DNA of 35,739 bases from a bacterium (GCA_030537465.1 JAUNMP010000027.1:1-35739); one strand, 5' to 3'. Shown: positions 1-8,294, counted from the stretch's first letter. The notes: generated by a model not told the origin, from the sequence alone. Numbers and translations are program-made.

Positions 1-25
1 CGCCGTCAGGCGGACGGACAAGCCG

Positions 26-376
26 TCAACGCCGAGGTTTTGCAATTACCTCTACGGTGATCTTCGCGGGACCTGTCATGTCGAACAGCATGCCGCTGAA
101 GACAGACTCGACATTCCGATTCCACCGCAGGGCGCCGGAATAGCGGAGTTCCGTCAGAGGAATCCGACCTGCGCCCTGGATGTCGATCCGCCCCGTCTGG
201 CCGGTGAAGTCGAACGTCGCGACGCCGTTCTCCGGCATCACGCCATCGACCCAATTGGCGGCCGTATTCCAGTCGCCACCAGTGGTCGTGCTCGACCATG
301 TGCCGTCCGTACCCGCCCAGGCCATGCCCGCGACCACGCAGACACCCGCGAATTCCATCAAGCCATTTGTCTTCAT
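26..376 (-). CDS. Secreted autotransporter-like beta-strand repeat protein, short or frame-broken
   Basis: The frame encodes 116 residues. It starts at the ATG at 376, which has AGAGGA about 8 nt upstream, and ends at TGA 26-28. Residues 1-21 look like a signal peptide (hydrophobic core, cut after AWA). The mature start has the TWSS-DWNTAANW-DG-P motif typical of long autotransporter-associated or PEP-CTERM-type beta-helix proteins that are abundant in PVC bacteria. Those proteins run to many hundreds of residues, so this one is far too short. After about position 45 a different minus-strand frame is open to the window edge and reads LQNLGVDGLSVRLTA, which is compatible with a +1 frameshift near 45-60. 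It may therefore be a pseudogene, a sequencing error or a genuinely short gene. Family assignment is moderate; full extent is uncertain. Confidence 0.55.
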   Translation of the reverse strand: MKTNGLMEFAGVCVVAGMAWAGTDGTWSSTTTGGDWNTAANWVDGVMPENGVATFDFTGQTGRIDIQGAGRIPLTELRYSGALRWNRNVESVFSGMLFDMTGPAKITVEVIAKPRR

Positions 377-390
377 AAAATCGTTCCTCT

Positions 391-422
391 TGAGACCAAT
401 TTTATCAAATCTAATGGTCTCA
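391..422. repeat. 8-bp inverted repeat in promoter of the autotransporter-like gene
   Basis: TGAGACCA at 391-398 and TGGTCTCA at 415-422 are perfect 8-bp inverted copies separated by 16 bp. They lie across the -10 and spacer of the predicted minus-strand promoter, so they could be an operator or a 5' hairpin. The repeat is directly visible; the function is inferred. Confidence 0.5.
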
Positions 423-427
423 GTCCA
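399..427 (-). promoter_or_regulatory. Predicted sigma70-type promoter for the autotransporter-like gene
   Basis: On the minus strand, TGGACT (422-427) is followed after 17 nt by TAAAAT (399-404), preceded by an extended -10 TGA. The predicted start near 392 gives a leader of about 16 nt containing the AGAGGA ribosome-binding site. Confidence 0.45.
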
Positions 428-617
428 CCTGTCTCGGGAGTGGAGCATCCCTCAATACGGAAGCGGCTGACCAATCTGGTCCTCCACCGGTCTGGGGCAG
501 TAAAAGGGGAAAGTCGGGAATGGAAGATCGCCCCGTACTTGTTGAAGATCGAACGGTGCGACTCGTCGTTGTTTGTTTTCACCGCCTGAAATTGAGAATC
601 TCCACCAAGAAACTTTC

Positions 618-647
618 TTCACGCCTTCAGAGTGAATGTGGTAGACT
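618..647 (+). promoter_or_regulatory. Candidate promoter for the PHP-domain gene
   Basis: TTCACG (618-623), an 18-nt spacer and TAGACT (642-647), with TGG immediately before the -10 (extended -10). It would give a 5' leader of roughly 60 nt before the ATG at 718. The rest of the 377-717 intergenic region shows no gene or RNA that I can support. Confidence 0.3.
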
Positions 648-717
648 AAGTGGCGTCTATTGTGTGCATAGACCAGAAGATGACCTTCCAGAAAAAGATT
701 TTGAATCGGAGACAGCA

Positions 718-2094
718 ATGGAACTGACACGACGCGCGTTTATGGCAGGAACGGCGGCAATTGCCGCATCGCGGATTTCGGCGGCCGAGCCGACGACCGG
801 CAAGCATCTCTACAAGGGCCAGTTCCACACCCATACCTACTGGAGCGACGGCCAGGCCTTCCCCGAGCAGGCGGTTGCCCTCTACCGCGACGCGGGCTAC
901 AACTTCCTCGGTCTCAGCGACCACAACGTCTACGCCACGGGCGAACGGACGAAGAAGGTCGGCACGGGACGCGGCGAGATCCGTCCCCAGATCCTGGACG
1001 CCTTCCGCCGCGAATTTCCGGACTGCGTCGAGACGGTGACGGACGAGAAAGGCGCCCTCTCCGTTCAGCTCGCGACGATCGAGCGGCTGCGCGCCCGTTT
1101 CGAGCAGCCCGGAAAGTTCCTGCTGCTTGACGCCGTGGAGGCGACGACCAAGACGCAGCCCGTCGAAGGGATCGAGAACCAGGTCCACATGAACTACCTC
1201 AACGTTCCCGGCGTCGCAGAGGGCCTCACGGGCTATCCGCTCAAGGGCGTTTCGGTGGCGCAGCGCATCGAGGCCATCCGGAAGTCGGTGGAAAAACTCG
1301 CGCGTGAACACGGGCGCGAGGAGCTGCTCGTGCTCAACCATCCGATCTGGCGCTGGTACGACGTGCTGGCGGAGGATCTGATCGCCACGCCGGACGTCCG
1401 TTTCTTCGAAGTCTGCAATGGCGGCAGTCCCTACCGTCCCGGGAAAGGCCTGCCGACCGACGGCTACGACACGGACCGATTCTGGGACGTGGTGAACGCG
1501 TTCCGGGCCCGTCGGGGACAGCCGCTGCTCTACGGCGTGGGGAACGACGATACGCACGAATACTTCGGCCTGCCGGGCACGTCACCGGGCATCCACTGCC
1601 TCCCCTTCAACGCGTGGAGCCTTGTCCGAGCCGAAGCCCTGACGCCCCAGGCCCTGCTGGCGGCGATGAAGGCGGGCGACTTCGCGGCCTGCGAGGGCGT
1701 CCAGCCGGAGGACTTCTCCTTCGACGCGGCGAAAGGCACGCTTTCCGTCGCCGTGGCAGGTGCGCCCCGGCAGTGCCGGACGATCCAATTCATCGTCACG
1801 AAGAAGGACTTCTCCGAGAAGCCCGTGAAAACCTTCGAGGTCAAACCGGAAGACGCCCGCGAGGCCGACCAGCCCAAGACCCTCCGGAAGGTGAACGTCT
1901 ACGATTCGAAGAAGATCGGCGTCGTGGCGAAAAGCGCCAGTGGCGGCGTGGGCGAAGCGGTCCGCGCCTCGTACACGCTCCGTCCGGACGACCTCTACGT
2001 CCGGGCGCGGATTCTCGCGCCGGCGCGTCCTGCCGCGACGGCGTTCCTGCATCCCCGCCTCCACGTGGCCTGGACGCAGCCCTACCGCGCCTAA
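718..2094 (+). CDS. Tat-exported PHP-domain metal-dependent hydrolase (CehA/McbA-like)
   Basis: 458 residues. The frame extends further upstream, but the ATG at 718 is preferred: GGAGA lies 5 nt before it and the protein then starts MELTRRAFMAG, a twin-arginine-like signal with an Ala-rich core and cleavage near ISAAE. PHP-fold metal ligands are visible: FHTHTYWSDG (H37, H39, D44), LSDHN (D68, H69), then LNHP and GNDDTHEY further on. PHP proteins of this kind are metal-dependent phosphoesterases or related hydrolases; the substrate here is unknown. It is the only rightward gene in the window, divergent from the autotransporter-like gene and convergent with the PL22-like gene. Family call is strong; exact activity is unknown. 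Confidence 0.8.
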   Translation: MELTRRAFMAGTAAIAASRISAAEPTTGKHLYKGQFHTHTYWSDGQAFPEQAVALYRDAGYNFLGLSDHNVYATGERTKKVGTGRGEIRPQILDAFRREFPDCVETVTDEKGALSVQLATIERLRARFEQPGKFLLLDAVEATTKTQPVEGIENQVHMNYLNVPGVAEGLTGYPLKGVSVAQRIEAIRKSVEKLAREHGREELLVLNHPIWRWYDVLAEDLIATPDVRFFEVCNGGSPYRPGKGLPTDGYDTDRFWDVVNAFRARRGQPLLYGVGNDDTHEYFGLPGTSPGIHCLPFNAWSLVRAEALTPQALLAAMKAGDFAACEGVQPEDFSFDAAKGTLSVAVAGAPRQCRTIQFIVTKKDFSEKPVKTFEVKPEDAREADQPKTLRKVNVYDSKKIGVVAKSASGGVGEAVRASYTLRPDDLYVRARILAPARPAATAFLHPRLHVAWTQPYRA

Positions 2095-2122
2095 TTGAGA
2101 CTCGTGAAAGTTTTTAGCGGAA

Positions 2123-2320
2123 CGCAGATGCAGCGCATACGCAGTATTTGGCTATGCATTGATTCCATACCGTGTGCTGACGCATCTTCGACCGAATCGA
2201 CCGTGGCGTAACCCGCGCGTCAAAATCAAGCCACAGAATTGCCAAATTCAAGTCTTTGGCGCGGGCGTCGTAGCCACGTCGATTCGGTCGAAAATTTCGC
2301 GAATGCCGAAGGCATCTGCG
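2123..2320. repeat. Nested imperfect palindrome filling a convergent intergenic region
   Basis: The 280-bp gap between two converging genes has no credible gene but strong symmetry. Positions 2187-2207 and 2273-2292 are inverted copies of about 20 bp with a single bulged base. The sequence between continues as a weaker inverted match around the CCGCGC / GCGCGG cores. Outside, CGCAGATGC (2123-2131) pairs exactly with GCATCTGCG (2312-2320). It could be a bidirectional terminator, a structured RNA or a dispersed palindromic (REP/MITE-like) element. Inverted pairing is directly visible; function is not. Confidence 0.6.
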
Positions 2321-2374
2321 CACATCATGCAGCCATGAAAGGCGAAAAGAGCCCCACGCGTGTGTTGAAGCCCC

Positions 2375-4480
2375 TTAATTGAAAGGGAAGACCGTCGCTT
2401 CTCGGAGATTGAGGCGGCAGACCAGTACTTTGGCCGGTTTGCCGTCCTTGGCGGAAAGTCCGATCACAAGACGGACCTTCCGCGCGGCCGGATCAATAGC
2501 CCCGGTGAAGCGATAGACGCCCCGGCGGTCACGGACAATCGAGGCCTTCTCGCCCTGTCCGGCCAGCGCGTCGCCGAGAACGGTTCCCTTCGCGTCCAAC
2601 TGCTCAAGCCTGAATCCGCCCGTCCAGACCGTCTCGCCCAAATTGCGGAGAGCGAGGTCGCAGTGACCGAGGGAGGAGGAGGGGGAGCGGGGGGAGGGGG
2701 TTGAGAGGGGTGAGAAGGTTGAGAGGGGTGCTTCGTAGGCGACGGCAGAGGGTGCCGAGGACGTGAAGACGAGACCACCGCGGTGGGGCGAGCAGGTTGC
2801 GCCCGTGCCGAGCGTCCAGCGATTGGCGTGATCATGCTCATACGCCTGGGCGAAGAGGTTCGCGCAGGATTCGGAATCATAATATTCAAACCGGCCAGGG
2901 GCATCCGCGATGTAGAAAAGTTTTTCGGTGCCGACGGGGATCTTGAAGCGCAGCACGACGTTCTTTCTGAAATCGTCGCCCTGGATGGCCTCGAACGGCA
3001 GCATCTCCTCGCGCCCGTTGACGACGCCCTTCAACGCAAAAGCCGTATAGCTGTCATACGAAGCCGGGCACGGCGGCGCGTCCACCAGGTTCTTCGCCCG
3101 CAGCGCGGCCACGTCGATCTGCAGTTCGTAGGTGGCGTCCGTCCGCGTCGCGGGATCGAACGCGAGCGGGAACGTCTTCGGCTTCGGTGCCGTGGCGGGA
3201 TCGGTCGTCCGGCGAAGCAGCTGGTCGACGGGCGTGACGGAGAGGTTCATCCGGCGGGCCTCGTCGTTCATCGTGCAGATGATGTAGCGGTCCTTGCAGA
3301 CGAACTGCGGATGCGGATCGGGATGGAGCTTCGACTCGTTCTTCTTCGAGGCGATGACCGGTCGCTTCGAGTGGATGAAGAGGCCGCGGTGCGTCTCGCG
3401 GTTCCAGAAGAGGACCGTCCAGCCGCAGCCGCGCCACCAGCCGCCCCAGGAGCTGTCCGAGACGATGTACCTGTTGTCCGCCGTCATCGCCGCGTGGGCG
3501 GACGTGAGCGGGTTGATGCGCCATTGGCGTCCCGTCGCGAGATCATGGTAGCAGACGCCGGCGGAGCACCAGTAGAACCCCTTGCCGTCCTCGGTGAAGT
3601 ATTCATGCGAGGCGTAGTTGGTGATCTTCGACGTGATTTCCCACTTCTTCCCCTCGCGGAAGAGCCAGAGACGCGGATAGACGTCGTCCGGCGAGCGGAC
3701 GAGGTTGCTCACCTGGCCGCTCACATCGAACGTCGCACGGGCGATTTCATCCGGATACATCTCGTCGCGCGTCTTGAATCGGGCCGACTCCCAGGCACAC
3801 ATCGCGAGCGTAGGATCGACGGGATTGAACTGTCCGTGGTTGCAGAAGAAGTCCGCCCGCGCCCACTCCGTCCAGTGGCCCGTGGTCGTATCGATGACGC
3901 CCTGGAGGCACTGGTGGTCGATGCTGGTGTCCATGAACACGAGGCGGCGATCGGGCGACAGCGTGATGTGCGTGCCATAGCGGGGCGGCTTCGCGTCCGG
4001 ATTTTTATTGAGCAGTTCCTTCGGCCAGCGGCAGAGCAGATTGTCCTTCAGCGGATCGACGAGAAGATCGCGCCGGTGGACGCCCGCCGCATCCGTATAC
4101 CACATCTGGTCCGTGGCGACGTCAAGCCAGGGAATGCAGCCCCCCACCCCGAGATCGACGATTTCCTCCTTCTCCAGATCGATGAGCGTCATCCGCTTCG
4201 AAACGGAAAGTCTCTTCCCCTTCCGCTCGGGCGGAAATTCGTCGTCGGAAACCCAGAGGACGATGAACCGTCCGTCGTCGGTCATCGACTTCGCGGTGAA
4301 GTAGAGCGACTGCTGGTTGAAGGCGACGAGCCCCGGCTTCAGCAGATAGGACACGACCTTCGTCTCGGGATCTTCGTGCCGGACGAACAATTTCGACGTC
4401 TCCGGCGTCTTCACCTCCGCGGCCACCAGGACTCCGGCAATCCCGCAGAACACCAGACTCAACATACGGGCAGATTTCAT
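2375..4480 (-). CDS. Secreted PL22-like (oligogalacturonate lyase-like) beta-propeller protein
   Basis: 701 residues from the ATG at 4480, chosen because GAGGGA precedes it and the protein then opens with a clear signal peptide cut near VAA. The body has repeated propeller-blade signatures (LSPDRRLVFMD, TEDGKGFYWC, TADNRYIVSD). Histidine-rich motifs resemble the oligogalacturonate lyase/TolB-like fold: CNHGQFNP (H215), SHEYF (H292) and HPDPHPQF (H386, H390). Residues about 583-606 form a Ser/Pro-rich linker encoded by a G/A-rich tandem repeat on the plus strand, followed by a C-terminal beta domain. It is the last gene of the leftmost minus-strand group, 54 nt after the permease. Pectin-fragment cleavage is a hypothesis; a non-enzymatic propeller is the alternative. 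Confidence 0.6.
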   Translation of the reverse strand: MKSARMLSLVFCGIAGVLVAAEVKTPETSKLFVRHEDPETKVVSYLLKPGLVAFNQQSLYFTAKSMTDDGRFIVLWVSDDEFPPERKGKRLSVSKRMTLIDLEKEEIVDLGVGGCIPWLDVATDQMWYTDAAGVHRRDLLVDPLKDNLLCRWPKELLNKNPDAKPPRYGTHITLSPDRRLVFMDTSIDHQCLQGVIDTTTGHWTEWARADFFCNHGQFNPVDPTLAMCAWESARFKTRDEMYPDEIARATFDVSGQVSNLVRSPDDVYPRLWLFREGKKWEITSKITNYASHEYFTEDGKGFYWCSAGVCYHDLATGRQWRINPLTSAHAAMTADNRYIVSDSSWGGWWRGCGWTVLFWNRETHRGLFIHSKRPVIASKKNESKLHPDPHPQFVCKDRYIICTMNDEARRMNLSVTPVDQLLRRTTDPATAPKPKTFPLAFDPATRTDATYELQIDVAALRAKNLVDAPPCPASYDSYTAFALKGVVNGREEMLPFEAIQGDDFRKNVVLRFKIPVGTEKLFYIADAPGRFEYYDSESCANLFAQAYEHDHANRWTLGTGATCSPHRGGLVFTSSAPSAVAYEAPLSTFSPLSTPSPRSPSSSLGHCDLALRNLGETVWTGGFRLEQLDAKGTVLGDALAGQGEKASIVRDRRGVYRFTGAIDPAARKVRLVIGLSAKDGKPAKVLVCRLNLREATVFPFN
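2669..2732. repeat. G/A-rich 9-bp tandem repeat inside the PL22-like gene
   Basis: From about 2697 the plus strand reads GGTTGAGAG, GGGTGAGAA, GGTTGAGAG, GGGTG: a 9-bp period next to a longer purine run (2669-2700). On the coding strand it specifies the Ser/Pro linker STFSPLSTPSPRSPSSS. The same nonamer occurs at 31883-31933 in another gene. Confidence 0.7.
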
Positions 4481-4534
4481 CGTAAATTCCCTCTGCAAAT
4501 CAACAATCGCGATCTGATTACGAAGACCTTTGTC

Positions 4535-5944
4535 TCAGCCACGCTTCAGAAGCTTCTGGAGCGCCACATAGACGACGGCGGCAACGAGCATGCCGTTGAC
4601 GGCCGGAATGCCGGCCTGCGCCCAGCTGCCAAGCGGAATGTAGTTGAAACCCGCGAGCGCGACCGTCGATCCCAGGGCCCAGGCGGCCACGGCCGGAAGG
4701 GAGACAGGCGCGAACACCGCCTCCGCAATCGGAGCATAGACGCGTTTCTTCACGAGGAAGAAGTCTGCCATGATGATCGCCCCGCACGGCGGAATGACCG
4801 TGTTGAGAATGTTGAGCCAGCCGCAGAAGTTGTCATAGAGCCAGATCGCCGCGGCCGTGCCGAGGAGTCCGTTGAAGAGGACGAGCCAGCGCTTGGGGAG
4901 ACCCGTGATGTTGGAGATGCCGAGGCCGGACGTATAGAGCGCGTTGTCGTTCGTCGTCCAGATGTTCAGGCCCAGCACGACGATCGCCGGCAGGAGAAGT
5001 CCCTGAAGCTTCAGAACCTCGGAAATGTCCTGCTTGCCGTAGACCATCGCCGCCGCCGCGCCGAAGAAGAACATCAGCGAGTTGCCGATGAAGAACGCCA
5101 GCGCGGTCGTCACCACCGCATGTCGCGTGTTCTTGGCGAAGCGGGCGAAGTCCGGCGTACAGCTGCCGCCGGAGATGAAGCTGCCAATGCCCATCGAGAC
5201 GGCGAGCACCATCCCGATCGCCGCCGAGGCGCCGGTCTTGGGGTCGACGGCGGGAACGTGGTTCACGAGCGCCTGCCAACCGCTGGAGATCGTCTGCCCG
5301 GCCAATGCCGCGTTGTTCTGGACGATGAACGCCGGATCGTCGACAAACAGCGCCTTGAGCGCGCTCCAGCCGCCAAAGACGGCGATCGACGGCACCGCGA
5401 TGATCGAAATGATCCGCAAGGCCCGAATGCCGAAGTAGGCCGAAGAGGTCATCAACAGGCCCGAGACGCCGGTGAGGATGTACAGGCAGCGCACGGGCAG
5501 CGCCGCCGCGCCGAACACGTCGACTGTCGCCCCCGACATCAGCCAGCTGCCCTGAAGACAGACCAGATCTTTGAGGAACACCGTCGTCGGGATGGAGAAC
5601 ATCGCCACGCCCACGCCGAACCAGCCGATCTGCGTGAAAGCGAGCACGGAAGACGGGATGTACGACCCGCGCAGTCCGAAGGAATAGCGCGAAAGAAGAT
5701 GCACCGAAAGGCCCGTCTTCGCCGCCTGCCACGCGAGAAGCGAGCAGTAGAAGCTCAGGATGACGTTGCCCGCCATCACCGCCCAGACGAACTGACCGAA
5801 CGTGAGGCCGTTCGCGAGTTTCACGCCCACCCACATCGAGGCGGAGAAGAACGTGAAACCCATCATGATCACAAACATGCTCCAGAAGCCCCGGCGTTCG
5901 GCCGCTGTCACGGAACCGTGTTCAAAATCTGCGTGTTCAGCCAT
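4535..5944 (-). CDS. codB: Cytosine/nucleobase permease, NCS1 (CodB-like) family
   Basis: 469 residues with about twelve hydrophobic segments and an N-terminal cytosolic stretch, the length and layout of NCS1 proton or sodium symporters. Family-like features are the first helices (GFTFFSASMWVGVKLANGLTFGQF), SYIPSSVLAFTQIGWFGVGVAM, the NIWTTNDNALYTSGLGISN segment of the CodB group, and PPCGAIIMADFFLV. It would import cytosine or a related base across the inner membrane. The ATG at 5944 lies inside the end of the upstream phosphoribosyltransferase gene (8-nt overlap), which implies translational coupling and supports a salvage role. The exact base transported cannot be read from sequence. Confidence 0.85.
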   Translation of the reverse strand: MAEHADFEHGSVTAAERRGFWSMFVIMMGFTFFSASMWVGVKLANGLTFGQFVWAVMAGNVILSFYCSLLAWQAAKTGLSVHLLSRYSFGLRGSYIPSSVLAFTQIGWFGVGVAMFSIPTTVFLKDLVCLQGSWLMSGATVDVFGAAALPVRCLYILTGVSGLLMTSSAYFGIRALRIISIIAVPSIAVFGGWSALKALFVDDPAFIVQNNAALAGQTISSGWQALVNHVPAVDPKTGASAAIGMVLAVSMGIGSFISGGSCTPDFARFAKNTRHAVVTTALAFFIGNSLMFFFGAAAAMVYGKQDISEVLKLQGLLLPAIVVLGLNIWTTNDNALYTSGLGISNITGLPKRWLVLFNGLLGTAAAIWLYDNFCGWLNILNTVIPPCGAIIMADFFLVKKRVYAPIAEAVFAPVSLPAVAAWALGSTVALAGFNYIPLGSWAQAGIPAVNGMLVAAVVYVALQKLLKRG

Positions 5945-6908
5945 GGATGATTTCCTTCATTGCGTTGATTTGACGGGTGCAGAGCGCGACAAGATCGACT
6001 GTGCCGAACCGGACGGGGTCGAGAGACGGGAAACGCTCGGCGAGCAGCCGTTCATACGAGACACCCGACTCCGCGAGCGCCTTCGTCATCTGCCAGTAGC
6101 CGAGGACGTCCGACGCGTACTCGTCCGGCGCGAACGCACGGCTGCCGGCGTCGTAGATGATGCAGCGTTCAATCGGACAGGCGGGATCCTCGTACTGCGA
6201 ATCGATGAATTCGGGCGCCATCGTCGCCCCATAGCGCAGCAGGTCCGTGCCCGGAAGCTTGATCGAGAGCGGCGTCGCACGGTCGGGAACCGTGAAGACC
6301 CCCTCCAGATAGAAGAGCGAGGTGCCCTGGTAGTCCGGGAAGAGTACACGACAGCGTTCGTCGACAGCCTTGAGAATCGTCAGCGCCTTGGAGCCGCCAT
6401 AGGTGAAGAAGACGATGCTCTTGAGATTCGTTCCGCTCTCGCGGGCCGTCTCGACCAGAATCTCGAGCGCATAGACCAGCGAAGTGCCCGTGGCGACCAC
6501 GTCGCCGATCACGAACGAGCAGCTCTTCGGGAAGCGCAACTTGCGGTAGGAGTTCTCGGTAATATGCCAGTCGTCCCCTTCTCCGTCCTTCGCGCGCTGC
6601 GCGGAAAGGAAACAGGTGGCGTGGACGTTCCAGCCATAGGCCGTCGCGAGGGCCTCGCGAAGGCCGTAGTTGAGTCCGCCACGGAGGATGTTGACAACGG
6701 CCGTTTCGCGTTCCACGAGCCCGAGCGGCATCACCTTCAAGACCTTCGCGCACGCCGCACTCAACGCGTTCGTGTAGTCAAGTCCAAGACAGCGCGGATC
6801 GTTGCAGATCCGCCGCGTCTCCGGCGTCGTCGCAATGTACGCCTTGACGCATCCCGTATTCTCAAGCTGGTGCACGGCGACACCGGCATCACAGAAAACT
6901 CTGTTCAT
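5937..6908 (-). CDS. PRPP-dependent phosphoribosyltransferase, uracil PRTase-like
   Basis: 323 residues from the ATG at 6908, chosen over an upstream GTG (6941) because AAAGGAAAAGG lies just before it. The PRPP-binding loop is VIGDVVATGTSL (residues 133-144), with the two acidic/Thr-Gly positions expected of type I PRTases. VNILRGGLNYGLREAL resembles the ILRAGLG segment of uracil phosphoribosyltransferases. The C-terminal third (about residues 220-323) goes beyond a standard 210-residue Upp and is not recognised. It should join a nucleobase to PRPP in the cytosol. Overlap with the CodB-like gene suggests uptake and ribosylation of one base. It is not classical upp; specificity is open. Confidence 0.7.
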   Translation of the reverse strand: MNRVFCDAGVAVHQLENTGCVKAYIATTPETRRICNDPRCLGLDYTNALSAACAKVLKVMPLGLVERETAVVNILRGGLNYGLREALATAYGWNVHATCFLSAQRAKDGEGDDWHITENSYRKLRFPKSCSFVIGDVVATGTSLVYALEILVETARESGTNLKSIVFFTYGGSKALTILKAVDERCRVLFPDYQGTSLFYLEGVFTVPDRATPLSIKLPGTDLLRYGATMAPEFIDSQYEDPACPIERCIIYDAGSRAFAPDEYASDVLGYWQMTKALAESGVSYERLLAERFPSLDPVRFGTVDLVALCTRQINAMKEIIHG

Positions 6909-6974
6909 TTCCTGCCTTTTCCTTTCACTCTTCCGCCCCACGGGCTGCGTCCGGCTTTCTTCCCAACACAGACT

Positions 6975-8255
6975 TCATGGTTTCAGACAGCCGATCGGGC
7001 AAACAAAGACGTTGTCGTCGGGACGCCGATAGGCACAATCGCCCACAGCCGTCAACACCATGAGGAACGAAGGCCTGGGCATTTTCCCCGTGTCAATCTT
7101 CCCCGCGAGCTTCACCAAAGTGGTAGCACCTTTGTCGATGAGCGGCTGCCCTCCAAGCTTGATTTCGACAAGGCCATAGGAGCCGTTGCGCAAATAGACC
7201 ACTGCGTCACATTCGAGCCCGCTTGCATCATGATAATGCCGTACGTCTCCCATCAAAGCATCCGCATAGACGCGCAAATCGCGGACGGCAAGGGCTTCAA
7301 AAAGAAAACCAAACGTTGGCAAATCTCCCATCAACCCACCAGGACCAATCCGCAACGCCGCCGTTGCGATGGAGGGATCCGTGTAGTAACGCGTATCCGA
7401 TGTCCGAATCGGTGTCTTGCAACGCAAATTCGGGCACCATGCCGGCATATCCTCAATCGCGAAAATCCGCTTCAACGCATTGATATACGAATACACGGTA
7501 TCCTCATTGAAGGCTCCGGCCTCGTGGGCGACAAGGTCCTCTTTGATGACGGCCGCCGTCGACTGGGTTCCTTGCAACCGCGCGTACGAACGCATGATCC
7601 GCCGTGCTCGATCTTCATCACGGGCGACTCCATCAACACGGGAGATATCCCGTTTGACCACGGCCTCCAGGTAGTCGAACGACGCATCGAGCGCCAACTC
7701 GCCAGACATCCCGCAGGTGACGGGCCAACCTCCACGGCAAATGACCTGCGCGACATCGGGCAACTCCGAAAGTACGGGATGTGCACCCGTCCGGTCCTCT
7801 CCCCTGAAGAGTCCGGAAAGCGAGACCTCTCCGGAGGATTCTCCAGATTCATACAGAGACATCGGACGCATTTTCAACCATGCGAAACGTCCCGTGCCAC
7901 TGTGCCTGATGTCGGAATCTTCCGACGGAACGGCCGATCCCGTCAATAGATACTGCCCCCGCACTTCCGCATGGTCTACCCGATAGCGAATGGCATCCCA
8001 CAAAACAGGTGCCTGCTGCCATTCATCGATGAGCCGTGGAGTCGCCCCATCCAGAATCTCCGACGGTCGAATCTTTGCCATCAGCAGATTGTGTTCACGT
8101 TTTTCCGGCTCATCAAGGTAAACGACACTCTTGGCAGCCTGTTCACATGTCGTTGTTTTCCCACACCACTTGATCCCCTCGACGAGAATGGCCCCCGCCG
8201 TCTGCGAACGGCGGGCCAACAAATCATCCAAAACTCGTTTTCTGTAAGATTTCAT
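6975..8255 (-). CDS. AAA+ ATPase with DUF4143 / PD-(D/E)XK-like C-terminus
   Basis: 426 residues. The N-terminal AAA_14-type ATPase has Walker A GIKWCGKTT (K33, T34) and Walker B PRLIDEWQ (D77, E78), followed by LLTGSA (sensor-1-like). The C-terminal part matches the DUF4143 layout and ends in a restriction-fold pattern: D350, then E364-I-K366 in VEIKLGG. Members are widespread, often in many copies per genome, with no settled function; roles in mobile or selfish elements and defence have been suggested. An extended -10 lies only 6 nt before the ATG (8255), so the message may be leaderless. A palindrome and a 4 x 23-bp array lie just upstream. The gene is 66 nt before the PRTase gene but functionally unrelated to it. 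Confidence 0.8.
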   Translation of the reverse strand: MKSYRKRVLDDLLARRSQTAGAILVEGIKWCGKTTTCEQAAKSVVYLDEPEKREHNLLMAKIRPSEILDGATPRLIDEWQQAPVLWDAIRYRVDHAEVRGQYLLTGSAVPSEDSDIRHSGTGRFAWLKMRPMSLYESGESSGEVSLSGLFRGEDRTGAHPVLSELPDVAQVICRGGWPVTCGMSGELALDASFDYLEAVVKRDISRVDGVARDEDRARRIMRSYARLQGTQSTAAVIKEDLVAHEAGAFNEDTVYSYINALKRIFAIEDMPAWCPNLRCKTPIRTSDTRYYTDPSIATAALRIGPGGLMGDLPTFGFLFEALAVRDLRVYADALMGDVRHYHDASGLECDAVVYLRNGSYGLVEIKLGGQPLIDKGATTLVKLAGKIDTGKMPRPSFLMVLTAVGDCAYRRPDDNVFVCPIGCLKP

Positions 8256-8261
8256 GCTGAT

Positions 8262-8270
8262 AGTATAGCA
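8262..8270 (-). promoter_or_regulatory. Extended -10 promoter of the AAA+ ATPase gene (leaderless type)
   Basis: TGCTATACT on the minus strand, with only 6 nt (8256-8261) to the ATG. A start site 6-7 nt past the box would fall at or next to the A of the ATG. No ribosome-binding site is possible in this space. The -35 is poor. Confidence 0.6.
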
Positions 8271-8288
8271 GAATCCAAATCAGGATTC
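8271..8288. promoter_or_regulatory. Candidate operator palindrome upstream of the ATPase -10
   Basis: GAATCC (8271-8276) and GGATTC (8283-8288) are perfect inverted hexamers separated by 6 bp. They occupy the -10/-35 spacer of the ATPase promoter, where a bound regulator would block transcription. Confidence 0.4.
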
Positions 8289-8294
8289 CAGCCA

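Noticed and set aside
2114-2323. 69-codon minus-strand frame in the palindromic intergenic region
   Set aside because: It coincides with the inverted repeat, has no good start context and resembles no protein family I know.
4481-4534. Separate promoter for the PL22-like gene
   Set aside because: No TGnTANNNT or paired -35/-10 found in the 54-nt gap; co-transcription with the permease is more likely.
2783-5950. Plus-strand open frame of 1,055 codons opposite the PL22-like and permease genes
   Set aside because: Composition is Arg/Glu/Asp-rich noise that spans two well-supported minus-strand genes and their junction.
6909-6941. Longer PRTase start at GTG 6941
   Set aside because: The added residues are Lys/Arg-rich and the ATG at 6908 has a purine-rich SD region directly before it.
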